Assembly (NCBI RefSeq): GCF_003330845.1 | Contig: NZ_CP026121.1 | Location: 7,235,501-7,299,500, forward strand | Source of the DNA: Streptomyces sp. Go-475 | Lineage (GTDB): Bacteria > Actinomycetota > Actinomycetes > Streptomycetales > Streptomycetaceae | Length of the DNA: 64,000 bases | Direction of reading: 5' to 3' | Shown: piece after piece, positions 1 to 8,489 of the stretch | Numbering within the stretch: position 1 is the stretch's first letter | Layout: every line of letters begins with the position of its first letter | Notes under the pieces: generated by a model | The model's input: only the letters and a program-made list of their open reading frames with translations | Database searches by the model: none | Told to the model about the DNA's origin: nothing | Program-made: the position numbers and the translations under genes

Positions 1-610
1 TCTGCATCTGGTCGCGCAGCTTCTTGTCCAGCGCGCCCAGCGGTTCGTCCATCAGCACGATCGGGGGGCGGTAGACCAGGACCCGGCACAGCGCGACGCG
101 CTGCTGCTGGCCGCCGGAGAGTTCGCGGGGCTTGCGGCCGGCGAACTTCGACAGCCCGGCCGCCTCCAGTGTCTCCCCGACCCGTCGGCGGATCTCCGTC
201 TTCGACACGCCGCGCAGTTGCAGGGGGAAGGCGACGTTCTCCGTCACGGTCATGTGGGGGAAGAGCAGGTACTGCTGGAAGACGAAGCCGAAGTCGCGCT
301 TGCCGGGGTTGAGGCGGGTGATGTCCCGGCCGTCGACGGCGATGGTGCCGGAGTCGGGCTCGGTGAACCCGGCCAGCATCATCAACGTCGTGGTCTTGCC
401 CGAGCCGGAGGAGCCGAGGAAGGTGACGAACTCACCCGCCGCGATCTCCATGTCCACACCGTCGACCACCGTCGTCCCGCTGTAGGACTTGCGCAGCCCC
501 TTCACCGACAGCGACCTGCCGGTCGGCGCGTTGGACCGTGGGGCCAGGACGGCGGCGAGGTCGTCTGCTGACAGCTGCCCGGTGTTGAGCGTATGGGTCG
601 TCTCAGGCAT
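1..610 (-). CDS. ABC transporter ATP-binding protein, polyamine type (partial, 3' end outside window)
   Basis: This is the energy-coupling ATPase of an importer for spermidine/putrescine-like amines (PotA-like), acting on the inner face of the membrane. About 203 codons are visible and the C-terminus lies beyond base 1. The Walker A loop is at about residues 66-73 (GSSGSGKT), the Q-loop at about 111-113, the signature LSGGQQQRV at about 164-172 and Walker B LMDEPLGALD at about 186-195. The ATG at 610 overlaps the end of the binding-protein gene (stop at 603-605), so the two are translationally coupled. An N-terminal extension of about 33 residues precedes the ATPase fold. Permease genes are expected further left. 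The family is certain; the substrate class is inferred from the adjacent binding protein and the amine-oxidising neighbours. Confidence 0.9.
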   Translation of the reverse strand, partial: MPETTHTLNTGQLSADDLAAVLAPRSNAPTGRSLSVKGLRKSYSGTTVVDGVDMEIAAGEFVTFLGSSGSGKTTTLMMLAGFTEPDSGTIAVDGRDITRLNPGKRDFGFVFQQYLLFPHMTVTENVAFPLQLRGVSKTEIRRRVGETLEAAGLSKFAGRKPRELSGGQQQRVALCRVLVYRPPIVLMDEPLGALDKKLRDQMQ

Positions 611-1700
611 CGGCCCACTCCTGCCAGCGCTTGGTGACGGCGTCACGGTTCTTGTCCCACCAGGCGACGTCGGCGTCGAAACCGACCTTCAGGTTCTGCG
701 GCGAGGTCGGCAGCGTGGCCAGGACGTCCTCCGAGAGGAGCTTGATCGCGCCGGGAACGACCGGGCCACCGGGGTAGAGCTTGGCGAAGGCCGCCTGGAC
801 CTCGGGGCGCAGGGAGAAGTCGATCAGCTTGTAGGCGGCGTCCGGGTTGCTCGCGCCCTTGGGGATGCCCCAGCCGTTGGTGAGCCGTCGCGCGCCGTTC
901 CACTGGTAGGCGACCGGCATGCCCTGCTTGATCAGCTCGTCCGCCCGGCCGCCGTACAGGCTGGTCGCGACGACTTCCTTGCGGCCGATCAGGACGGCCG
1001 GCAGGGCGCCGGTGTTCCAGAACTTCTTCACGCCGCCGCGGATCCGCGACATGGCCTTGAAGGCCCGGTCCACGTCCAGCGGGTAGAGCTTGTCCAGCGG
1101 CACACCGTCGGCCAGCAGCGCGAACTCCAGCTCCGGGATGTCGACCTCCGCGCTCTGCAGCGAACGCGGGCCGGGGAAGGCATCGGTGTTCCAGAAGTCC
1201 GCCCAGCTCTTCGGGGCGCGCTTCAGGCTGTCCGTGCGGTAGGCCATCAGGCTGCACCACACGTTCTTGCCGACCGCGTGCTCCGGCAGCTGGTGCTCCG
1301 GGATGCCGGCGCCCTTGACGCTCTTCAGCCGGTCGTGGTCCATCGGCTCCAGACAGTCCAGCCGGGCCATCTTCTGGAAGATCAGCAGCGAGTTGTCCAT
1401 CAGGTCGACCTGCGGACGGCCCTGCTTGACCTGGGCGATGACCTGCGCCGACTGGTAGTTCACCGTCGTGACCGTGATGCCGGTCTCCTTGGTGAACGGC
1501 TCGTAGATCGCCTTCGTCAGAGCATCGTTGTAGGCGCCACCGCTGTTGCTGACGACGAGCCGCTTCTTACCGCCACCGCCCGACGAGGTGCGGCTCTCGC
1601 CGTTGCCCATGAGGTTGCCGCAGCCGGCCACCGTGGTGGCGGCAGCCAGGGCTCCTGCGGTGCGGAGTACGGTTCTGCGTCCTATCTGCTTGCCTTCCAT
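603..1700 (-). CDS. Extracellular solute-binding lipoprotein, PotD/spermidine-putrescine type
   Basis: This 365-residue protein is the ligand receptor of the importer whose ATPase overlaps its 3' end. The N-terminus has a twin-arginine motif (RRTVLR, about residues 8-13), a hydrophobic stretch and a lipobox ending AGC at about residue 27, which predicts a Tat-exported lipoprotein on the outer face of the membrane. A Gly/Ser-rich linker leads into a type II periplasmic binding fold with the usual start (LVVSNSGGAYNDAL). Length fits the family. It lies downstream of the HAD, kinase and phospho-lyase genes on the same strand but is separated from them by 366 bases, so it probably has its own promoter. 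The ligand is unknown; a polyamine or related amine is the best guess. Confidence 0.9.
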   Translation of the reverse strand: MEGKQIGRRTVLRTAGALAAATTVAGCGNLMGNGESRTSSGGGGKKRLVVSNSGGAYNDALTKAIYEPFTKETGITVTTVNYQSAQVIAQVKQGRPQVDLMDNSLLIFQKMARLDCLEPMDHDRLKSVKGAGIPEHQLPEHAVGKNVWCSLMAYRTDSLKRAPKSWADFWNTDAFPGPRSLQSAEVDIPELEFALLADGVPLDKLYPLDVDRAFKAMSRIRGGVKKFWNTGALPAVLIGRKEVVATSLYGGRADELIKQGMPVAYQWNGARRLTNGWGIPKGASNPDAAYKLIDFSLRPEVQAAFAKLYPGGPVVPGAIKLLSEDVLATLPTSPQNLKVGFDADVAWWDKNRDAVTKRWQEWADA

Positions 1701-2066
1701 GGCGGTGCCTCCTGGAGATCGCTGGGGATGCGGGAAATCCGTGATGCGGGGACATAGGTGTCCCGATGCGGGGGGCTTTTGGGGCGCCGGTAATCGGCGG
1801 AGGGAAACGCACGGGGCCCGAGGGGCCCGCCGAGCGAGACCCGGAGGAAAGAGAAGAAAGGGAGAATCTTCGGTGAAGCCGCACCGTAACCGTCACGAGG
1901 TAATCAGCGCGAGGTTCCTCGCTATCGATTTGATTACCGTCGCGCCCGCAGTGCAGAAGAGGCCGATTGCGGGGCAGGCCGGAGCTTCATCCCGCACGGC
2001 AGCGCGAATTGTGAGGCGCTCACGCCTTTCGCGGCGGTGCCATGCGGGACGGGTGTGAGCTGTGTA
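1701..2066. other. 366-bp gene-free region between HAD hydrolase and binding-protein genes
   Basis: I see no credible coding sequence here. The stretch is richer in AT than its neighbours. It contains a nested inverted repeat (1899-1938) and a separate 13-bp palindrome, GTGAG-GCG-CTCAC, at 2011-2023 near the end of the HAD gene. It probably holds the terminator of the upstream operon and the promoter/operator of the binding-protein and ATPase unit. Confidence 0.6.
1899..1938. promoter_or_regulatory. Nested inverted repeat, candidate operator or RNA hairpin
   Basis: Outer arms GGTAATCA (1899-1906) and TGATTACC (1931-1938) are perfect complements. Between them lies a second perfect inverted repeat, GCGAGG (1909-1914) and CCTCGC (1917-1922), with a 2-base centre. 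The element is about 200 bases upstream of the binding-protein start and does not fall in a gene. It could be a regulator site in the transporter promoter or a structured leader. Confidence 0.5.
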
Positions 2067-2753
2067 TCAGATGCCGAGCATGGTGTTGAGGTCGTCCAGG
2101 GACTTCACCGTGACGTAGTCGTAGCCGTGGGTGACCGGGTCGTAGCCGCGGTCCAGCAGGACCAGGTTGCGGAAGCCCATGTCGTGCATCGGCATGTGGT
2201 CGTAGCGGGTGTGCGAGGCGACGTGCACGAAGTCCTCGGGGGACGCGTCGAGCTGGTCGAGCATGTACTCGAACGCGGCGTAGCGGGGCTTGTAGTAGCC
2301 GGCCTGCTCCGCGGTGAAGACCGCGTGGAAGTCCGCCCCGAGCCGGGGCACGCTCTCCTGGAGGAACGAGTCGTCGGCGTTGGAGAGGATGACCAGCTTG
2401 TAGTTCTCGCCCATCTTCTTCAGCGGCTCGGGCACGTCGGCGTGCGGGCCCCAGCTGCGCACGCCGTCGGCGAACCGCTTGCCGGCGTCGGGAGCGGCCT
2501 TGATGCCCCACTTGCGGCAGACCCGCTCGAAGGAGTCCTGCAGCACCTGCTCGTAGGGGTAGTAGTCGCCGCAGACCTGGTCGTAGCGGTAGCCGCGGAA
2601 CTCCTTGACGAACTGGTCCCACTGCTCGGCCGGGATCTGGTCGCCCACGAGTTCCCGCGTGATGGGGGTCATCGGCCACTCGATCAGCGTGCCGTAGCAG
2701 TCGAACGAGACGTACTTCGGACGGAACTGCAGCGAGGGAATTCTGTTGCTCAT
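2067..2753 (-). CDS. HAD-superfamily hydrolase, type II haloacid dehalogenase-like
   Basis: This 228-residue HAD protein has motif I near the N-terminus (SFDCYGTLIEW, about residues 16-26, first Asp the nucleophile), motif II ILSNADD (about residues 124-130) and a late acidic motif around HDMGFRNLVLLDRG. Length and order match type II L-2-haloacid dehalogenases (subclass I cap). Members act on 2-halo acids, but many close relatives are phosphatases or are untested. It follows the kinase gene by 48 bases, with AAGGAAG as a likely ribosome site. In an operon with a kinase and a phospho-lyase, a phosphatase or proofreading role is as plausible as dehalogenation. Fold certain, substrate unknown. 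Confidence 0.85.
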   Translation of the reverse strand: MSNRIPSLQFRPKYVSFDCYGTLIEWPMTPITRELVGDQIPAEQWDQFVKEFRGYRYDQVCGDYYPYEQVLQDSFERVCRKWGIKAAPDAGKRFADGVRSWGPHADVPEPLKKMGENYKLVILSNADDSFLQESVPRLGADFHAVFTAEQAGYYKPRYAAFEYMLDQLDASPEDFVHVASHTRYDHMPMHDMGFRNLVLLDRGYDPVTHGYDYVTVKSLDDLNTMLGI

Positions 2754-2801
2754 GAGGTTGCTCCGATCTTCCTTTGTCGAAACGGGACAGTGGTGGGGTT
2801 C

Positions 2802-3884
2802 TCAGGCGTGCCCGTGCCGGGATTCCCTGAGTTGCGCGACGACGTCGTTCAGGCTTACGGCCAAGGCGCGCTCGATGTTGGTCCAGTCGTCCTTGGCGTG
2901 AGCGAGGAGGTACTCGCGCCGTTCGGGTGCGCGCTCCGCTCGCCAGTTGGCGAGGAGCGCGCGCAGGGTGAGGCGTGCCAGTGCGGCGACGGGGAGCAGG
3001 GGAAGCTCCGAAGCCCTGATCGGCCGCTCCCGCTGGTAGCCGGCCAGGAAGGCGCGGGCGTCCCGCCAGGGCTGTTCCGGCGTCCGGCCGAGCAGGTTCG
3101 CCATGGGCACGGCGGGGTCGAAGATCACCGCGCTGCGCACGGTGTCGCCGAAGTCGATGACACCGGTGACGAAGTGTTCCTCGCTGCCGGGGTCCACCAC
3201 GACGTTGTAGGGGCTGAAATCGCCGTGGATCACCTGCGTCTCGAGAACGCCCAGCTTCGGGACGACGGTCTCGTCGAAGTTCCAGAAGACCTCTCGGGCC
3301 AATCGGCGGTGCTCGGGGTCCGGTGTGTACTGGACGAGGCCGGTCAGCTGGTGGAAGTGGCGGATGTCCCACACCAGACCGCGTCCGGCCGCCGGATGCG
3401 TGAACGCGTTCAGCGCCACGTCGATCCGTCCCAGCATCTCGCCTGCCTTGGCGAGCTGCTCGGCGTCCGGGTTCGTCTGGGCCAGGACGGGGCCTTCGAC
3501 GAAGTCGAACACCCGCAGGATCCGTCGTCTGCCGTCGTTCAGCAGGATGGCCACGCTGTCGTCCCCGCCGGCGGTCAGCCTCACCCGCTGGACCGGCAAC
3601 TGCGGGGCGGTGCGTTCGAGGTAGCGCATCGCGGCGGTCTGGAGGTCGACGACCTCCTCCGCCTCGTCCGGCGGTGAGACCTTCACGAGGTGGTCGCCCG
3701 CGTCGGTCCGGAGCCTGAACGTGTCGTCCTTCTCGGTCGCCAGCCGCTCCAGCCGCCCGCCCAGGCGGTAGTGCCTCTCGAGGAAGATGCTCACCAGCAC
3801 CGCGTCGATGGGCTCGTGGGACGCCACCAGGCCGCTCTCCTCGAGGAGGCGTTGTGCATGGTTCGAAGCCGGTGAGGTGTTCAC
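2802..3884 (-). CDS. APH-fold small-molecule kinase, hydroxylysine kinase (AGPHD1)-like
   Basis: This 360-residue protein has the aminoglycoside-phosphotransferase fold: an N-terminal nucleotide-binding lobe (about residues 30-110, with an EKDDTFRL segment like the start of hydroxylysine kinases), a catalytic loop HGDFSPYNVV (about 223-232) and a metal-binding GVIDFGD (about 245-251). The GTG start at 3884 has AAGGGA about 6 bases upstream. The next gene upstream is a phospho-lyase-type class III enzyme 28 bases away. In animals, hydroxylysine kinase and the phospho-lyase work in sequence, and the homologous domains occur fused in some bacteria. I infer that it phosphorylates the hydroxyl of an amino alcohol or hydroxy-amino acid. 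The exact substrate is not shown. Confidence 0.85.
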   Translation of the reverse strand: MNTSPASNHAQRLLEESGLVASHEPIDAVLVSIFLERHYRLGGRLERLATEKDDTFRLRTDAGDHLVKVSPPDEAEEVVDLQTAAMRYLERTAPQLPVQRVRLTAGGDDSVAILLNDGRRRILRVFDFVEGPVLAQTNPDAEQLAKAGEMLGRIDVALNAFTHPAAGRGLVWDIRHFHQLTGLVQYTPDPEHRRLAREVFWNFDETVVPKLGVLETQVIHGDFSPYNVVVDPGSEEHFVTGVIDFGDTVRSAVIFDPAVPMANLLGRTPEQPWRDARAFLAGYQRERPIRASELPLLPVAALARLTLRALLANWRAERAPERREYLLAHAKDDWTNIERALAVSLNDVVAQLRESRHGHA

Positions 3885-3912
3885 GGTCAGTCCCTTCGGG
3901 GGCGTCCTGCTG

Positions 3913-5262
3913 CTACAGGCGGTTTTTCGCGACTTCGGCGAAGGTCTCCAGGAAGCGGGTGACGTCGGCGGAGTCGAAGGCCAGCGGGGGGCGGATCTTG
4001 AGGGTGTTCGCCGACCGGCCCGTGCCGTTGATCAGGATCCGGCGGTCCCGCATGTCGTTGATGACGTCCTCGGTCAGCAAGCGGTCCGGCTCGAGGGTGT
4101 CCCGGTCCTTGACGATCTCCACGCCGACGTACAGGCCGGCACCGCGCACTTCGGCGACGAAGGGGGAGTCCTTGGTGATCTCCCGCAGCCCGGCGCGCAG
4201 AGCGTTGCCGCACTCCAGGACGCGCTGCTGCACGTTCTCCTTCTCCAGGACGTCCAGCACGGCGGCGCCGGCGGCCACGGGGATCGAGCTGCCGCCGAAG
4301 GTGTTGAAGTAGCGGACGTTGCGTCCGAACTCCTCACAGACCTCGGGACGGAAGACGACACCGGAGATCGGCATCCCGTTGCCCATCGGCTTGCCCATGG
4401 TCACGATGTCCGGCAGCACGCCGTGGCGGGTGAACCCCCACATCGACTCCCCGAGCCGGGCGAAACCGGACTGGACCTCGTCCGCGATGTAGACACCGCC
4501 GGCCGCGTGCACCTCCTCCACCACACCCGGCATGTAGCCGGGCGGGTCCGTGAAGATGCCGTCGCTGGTGTAGGCGCAGTCGGTGATCAGGGCGGCGAGC
4601 CGGAAGCCGTGGCGCTCCAGGTCCTCGATCGCGCCGCGCACCTGCTGCCGCATGTGCTCGGCGAGCGTGGTCCCCGGGGCGGCGAGGCGCGGGTCCGGCG
4701 GGTCGATCAGCCGCACGTTCGGACCGAGCGGTGAGCCGGCGCCCAGGTGCGGGGAGAAGCTCGCCACCTCGCGGGTGATGCCGTGGTAGGCCCAGCGGGT
4801 GACGATGATGCCCTCGCCGCCCGTGTGGAACCGAGCCACCCGCACCGCCAGGTCGTTCGCCTCCGAGCCGCTGCACGCGATGCTCAGCTTCGACAGTTCC
4901 TCGGGGAAGGTCGCGAGCAGCCGCTCCGCGTAGTCGACCAGGGCTTCCTGGACGTAGCGCGTGTTGGTGTTGACCGCCTTCATCTGGCGGGCGACGGCCT
5001 CGGCCACGTGCGGGTGGGCGTGCCCGACGCACGGGACGTTGTTGTAGGCGTCCAGGTAGTCGTTGCCGTCGCGGTCGATCAGGTGGGCCCCGTGACCGGA
5101 GACGAACTCGACCGGCTCCTTGTAGATGAGGGTGTAGCCGGGGCCGAGGACCCTGTTGCGGCGCCGGATCGTCTCCTGGAGGTGTTCGGGGAGCTCGCTC
5201 AGTACCCCGGGATCGAACCGGTTGGGGTAGTTGGCGATCGCCCGACTAAGCGTCGAAGTCAT
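3913..5262 (-). CDS. Class III PLP enzyme of the ethanolamine-phosphate / phosphohydroxylysine phospho-lyase subtype
   Basis: This 449-residue protein has the fold-type I aminotransferase layout, with the cofactor lysine in TMGKPMGNG (about residue 290). Two stretches mark the AGXT2L subgroup (eukaryotic ETNPPL and PHYKPL) rather than ordinary transaminases: YNNVPCVGHAHP near residues 70-81 and GKPMGNG around the lysine. Those enzymes eliminate phosphate and ammonia from O-phospho amino alcohols to give an aldehyde. The ATG at 5262 is preferred to the one at 5379 because family similarity begins after it and because the shared promoter at 5300-5355 lies between them. The kinase gene follows 28 bases downstream, consistent with a kinase-then-lyase route. 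Activity is inferred. Confidence 0.85.
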   Translation of the reverse strand: MTSTLSRAIANYPNRFDPGVLSELPEHLQETIRRRNRVLGPGYTLIYKEPVEFVSGHGAHLIDRDGNDYLDAYNNVPCVGHAHPHVAEAVARQMKAVNTNTRYVQEALVDYAERLLATFPEELSKLSIACSGSEANDLAVRVARFHTGGEGIIVTRWAYHGITREVASFSPHLGAGSPLGPNVRLIDPPDPRLAAPGTTLAEHMRQQVRGAIEDLERHGFRLAALITDCAYTSDGIFTDPPGYMPGVVEEVHAAGGVYIADEVQSGFARLGESMWGFTRHGVLPDIVTMGKPMGNGMPISGVVFRPEVCEEFGRNVRYFNTFGGSSIPVAAGAAVLDVLEKENVQQRVLECGNALRAGLREITKDSPFVAEVRGAGLYVGVEIVKDRDTLEPDRLLTEDVINDMRDRRILINGTGRSANTLKIRPPLAFDSADVTRFLETFAEVAKNRL

Positions 5263-5299
5263 CTGCAGGCACACCTTCAGTCTGTTCTCGTCGAGGTTT

Positions 5300-5355
5300 G
5301 CTCGCTGCTGTGGCTGAGACCATACCATCGTTCGTTCCAGTTCCAACCTGAAACT
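5300..5355 (-). promoter_or_regulatory. Shared promoter/operator, copy 1, upstream of the phospho-lyase operon
   Basis: Reading leftward, this gives a -35 TTGGAA (5341-5346), a 16-base spacer and a -10 TATGGT (5319-5324). An imperfect palindrome GTTCCAG-N7-CTGAAAC (5334-5354) overlaps the -35. The same hexamers, spacing, palindrome and part of the downstream leader recur at 9896-9950. The start codon at 5262 lies about 57 bases beyond the -10. Confidence 0.75.
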
Positions 5356-5513
5356 AGAAACTTTTTTGGCTGACTTCACGGAGGATCCGAGGGTCAGGTT
5401 CCGCGGGTGCCAACTCGCCTATCCAGTAGTGGAATTGGGCGACGGCAGGGCTGTCTTGCGGGTCGCCCGCGATGCGTGCGTGATCGCTCAGCGGGTGACG
5501 TCCACTGCCTCGG

Positions 5514-8375
5514 TCATGAGGCGTCTTCCGGACGTTCGGCGGCGGGGTCGAGGAGTTCCGCGAGGTGCAGGGCGCGGATGTCCCGGTCTCCGGCGAGGTG
5601 GTCGATCTGGGTGGCGCAGCTGAAGCCGTCGGCGACGACGGGGCGTCCGTCGAGGTGGTCGATGCGGGGTTTGAGGGCCAGATCGGCGACGGCCATCGAC
5701 GTTTCGTAGTGCTCGGCCTCGAAGCCGAAGTTCCCGGCGAGTCCGCAGCAGCCCTCGGCCTCGTCCACCTCGCGCACGCCGAGTCGGCGCAGGAGGTCGG
5801 CGGGGCGGCGGCCCTTGAAGGTGGCGTACTCGTGGCAGTGAGTCTGGAGGACGACGTTCTCGGGCAGCGGTGGCGGGCTCCAGTCCTGATCGGCGAGATC
5901 CGTGAGGGCCCCGGTGAAAGTCTGGACGCGGCTCGCCACGCGCTGGGCGGCCTCGGTGCCGAGCAGTTCGGGGACGTCACGTTTCAACGCTGCCGCACAG
6001 CTCGGCTCGGCCACGATGATCGGCCGGTCGTCACCGTCGTCGAGCGCGGCGACCGTGCGGGCCATGATCTGGCGGGCGACGTTCAGCTGGCCGGTGCTGA
6101 CCCAGGTCAGCCCACAGCACAGTCCCTCCTGCGGCGCGCAGGGGATACCGGCGTCGGCCAGCACCCGGCTCGCGGCTCCCGCGATCTCGGGTCGGAAGGC
6201 GCGGGTGAAGCTGTCGACGAACAGCACGGCCTTCGCGGGCCCGGGGGCCTGGGCCGCGCGCAGGATCCTGCGCAGGGCGCGGCGGGAGGCGAAGGCGGGG
6301 ATTCGCCGCTTGGTCGTGACGCCGCCCAGGCGGGCCAGGAGTTTGCCGAGCGGCCCGCGCAGCAGGGCGTTGACCGGCCGGGCGGCGTATCCGGCCAGGG
6401 CGGAGGTTTTGGGCAGCCAGCCCAGTGAGTAGTGGGAACGGGGGCGCAGGCGGCCCTTGTAGTGCTGGTGGAGGAACTCCGCCTTGTAGGTGGCCATGTC
6501 GACGCCGACCGGGCAGTCGCTGGAGCAGGCCTTGCACGACAGGCACAGATCGAGGGCATCGCGCACTTCGGTCGAGCGCCAGGCGTCCTTGATCGTCTCG
6601 CCGCGGACCATCTCCTGGAGCATGCGGGCCCGGCCGCGGGTGGAGGCGTTCTCCTCGCCCGTGGCCCGGTAGCTGGGGCACATCACCCCGCCCGCGTCAC
6701 TGCGGCACCGCCCCACACCGACGCAGCGGCGTACGGCGCCGGCGAAACCGTCCTCGTCGTGCGGGAAACCGAACGCCGTGTCCAACACTGGCAGTTCACG
6801 CAGCGCGAGGTCGGCGTCCAAGGGCGCGGGGTCGACGATCACGCCCGGGTTGAGCAGCCCCTCGGGGTCAAAAACCTGTTTGAACGCGGCGAACAGGCCG
6901 ATCATGCGGTGGCTGTACATCACCTGGAGCAGTTCGCTGCGGGCGCGTCCGTCACCGTGCTCGCCCGACAGCGTGCCGCCGTGCCCGACGACCAGGGCGG
7001 CGGCTTCGGTGAGGAACCGGCGCATGACCGCCCGCCCCGCCTCCGTCGCCGGGTCGAAGTCGATGCGCACGTGGACGCAGCCGGCGCCGAAGTGCCCGTA
7101 CAGCACACCGGTCAGCTGGTGCGTGGCCAGCAGCTTGCGGAAGTCGCGCAGGTAGGCGGCCAGGTGCTCCGGGGCGACGGCCGCGTCCTCCCAGCCGGGC
7201 CAGGACTCGCCGCCGTCCACGAGCCGGGCGGCCAGCCCGGCCCCGTCCTCACGCACCCGCCACAGCGCACGCCGCTCCGCCGGGCTCTCCACGACCCGGC
7301 CGCCCGTCATCCGCCCCCTCGCCTTGAGCACATCCAGCAGCTCAGCGGCCCGAGCGTTGACCACTGCCGGGTCGTCGCCTTCCAGCTCGACATACAGCCA
7401 GGCCCGCCCCTCGGGCAGCCCGGTGACGGAATCGGGGCCGCGGCGGGCACGCATGGTGGCCACGATCGCCTCGTCCATGCCCTCCACCGCGCTGGGCGAG
7501 AAGCGCAGGATCTCCGGCACGTCCTCGGCCGCCTCGACCACGTCCTCGTAGCCCAGCGTCAGCAGCGCGGATGCCTGTGCGGCCGCCACCAGGCGGACCG
7601 TCGCGGCGGTGACGACCGCACAGGAGCCCTCCGTGCCCACCAGAGCACGAGCCACATCGAAGCCGTTCTCCGGCAGCAGGTGCTGCAACTGGAAACCCGA
7701 CACCTGACGAGGGATCCGGCCCAGCTCGGTACGGATCGGCGCCAGATTGTCCTCGACCAACCGCCTGAGGTCGGATTCCAGGCGCGCGATGACCTCGCCG
7801 TCACCAGGGTCCACCGGATGCAGCCCCGTGTGGTCGGCCACGGCCCGCACACCGTCCGCCGTCACGATCTCCAGGGCCTCGACGTGGCCGCTGGTCCGCC
7901 CGTCGCGCACCGACCGGTTGCCGCACGCGTCGTTGCCGATCATGCCGCCGAGGGTGCAGCGGCTGTGCGAGGACGGATCCGGCCCGAAATCCAGCCCGTG
8001 CAACGCGGTCGCGCCGCGCAGCGCGTCCAGGACGACACCGGCCTCGACCCGCGCCGTACGGGCCTCGACGTCGATGTCCAGGATCCGGTTCATGTACCGG
8101 GAGAAATCCAGCACCACCCCCGGCCCGACCGCGTTGCCGGCCATGCTCGTGCCACCACCCCGGGCCGTGACCGGGATGCCCGTCTCCCGGCAGGCCCGCA
8201 CCACCGCCACCACATCGTCGGCGGTACGCGGGAAGACCACGGCCTGCGGCGGGACACGGTAGTTGGAGGCGTCGTAGGCGTAGGGTCCCGTCGCTCCCGG
8301 GCCGGTCTCCACCCGCAGACCGGGCGCGATCTCGGCGAGCCGGACGACCAAGGACGTGACGGCGGCCGTCATCAC
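5514..8375 (-). CDS. FAD-linked and (4Fe-4S)-containing dehydrogenase fusion, D-2-hydroxyacid dehydrogenase-like
   Basis: This 953-residue redox enzyme joins two halves. Residues about 20-510 form an FAD_binding_4/FAD-oxidase-C unit like GlcD/Dld, with RGGGTSMAGNAV and HSRCTLGGMIGNDACGNRSV binding FAD and SGEHGDGRAR near the active site. Residues about 535-640 hold ferredoxin-type cysteines (including CLSCKACSSDCPVGVDM). Residues about 715-930 hold two CCG-type segments (GLCCGL, EGCCGL) like those of GlcF/GlpC. Such fusions oxidise 2-hydroxy acids and pass electrons towards the quinone pool at the membrane. It follows the amine oxidase gene (114-base gap) behind a promoter shared with the phospho-lyase operon, so it probably handles a downstream hydroxy acid of the same pathway. 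Confidence 0.88.
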   Translation of the reverse strand: MMTAAVTSLVVRLAEIAPGLRVETGPGATGPYAYDASNYRVPPQAVVFPRTADDVVAVVRACRETGIPVTARGGGTSMAGNAVGPGVVLDFSRYMNRILDIDVEARTARVEAGVVLDALRGATALHGLDFGPDPSSHSRCTLGGMIGNDACGNRSVRDGRTSGHVEALEIVTADGVRAVADHTGLHPVDPGDGEVIARLESDLRRLVEDNLAPIRTELGRIPRQVSGFQLQHLLPENGFDVARALVGTEGSCAVVTAATVRLVAAAQASALLTLGYEDVVEAAEDVPEILRFSPSAVEGMDEAIVATMRARRGPDSVTGLPEGRAWLYVELEGDDPAVVNARAAELLDVLKARGRMTGGRVVESPAERRALWRVREDGAGLAARLVDGGESWPGWEDAAVAPEHLAAYLRDFRKLLATHQLTGVLYGHFGAGCVHVRIDFDPATEAGRAVMRRFLTEAAALVVGHGGTLSGEHGDGRARSELLQVMYSHRMIGLFAAFKQVFDPEGLLNPGVIVDPAPLDADLALRELPVLDTAFGFPHDEDGFAGAVRRCVGVGRCRSDAGGVMCPSYRATGEENASTRGRARMLQEMVRGETIKDAWRSTEVRDALDLCLSCKACSSDCPVGVDMATYKAEFLHQHYKGRLRPRSHYSLGWLPKTSALAGYAARPVNALLRGPLGKLLARLGGVTTKRRIPAFASRRALRRILRAAQAPGPAKAVLFVDSFTRAFRPEIAGAASRVLADAGIPCAPQEGLCCGLTWVSTGQLNVARQIMARTVAALDDGDDRPIIVAEPSCAAALKRDVPELLGTEAAQRVASRVQTFTGALTDLADQDWSPPPLPENVVLQTHCHEYATFKGRRPADLLRRLGVREVDEAEGCCGLAGNFGFEAEHYETSMAVADLALKPRIDHLDGRPVVADGFSCATQIDHLAGDRDIRALHLAELLDPAAERPEDAS

Positions 8376-8489
8376 TCCGCCGCCCTTGGCAGGCCCGCTG
8401 CCCGCGAGGCGACGACGCGGAGGATCTCTCGGACGGTACGGAGCACCTCACGGCGCTCCACGCATGTGCTGCGCATCTCTGTCCCGCGC

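Noticed and set aside
5263..5379. N-terminal extension of the phospho-lyase-type enzyme to the ATG at 5379
   Set aside because: It would run through the conserved promoter element and adds residues unlike the family.
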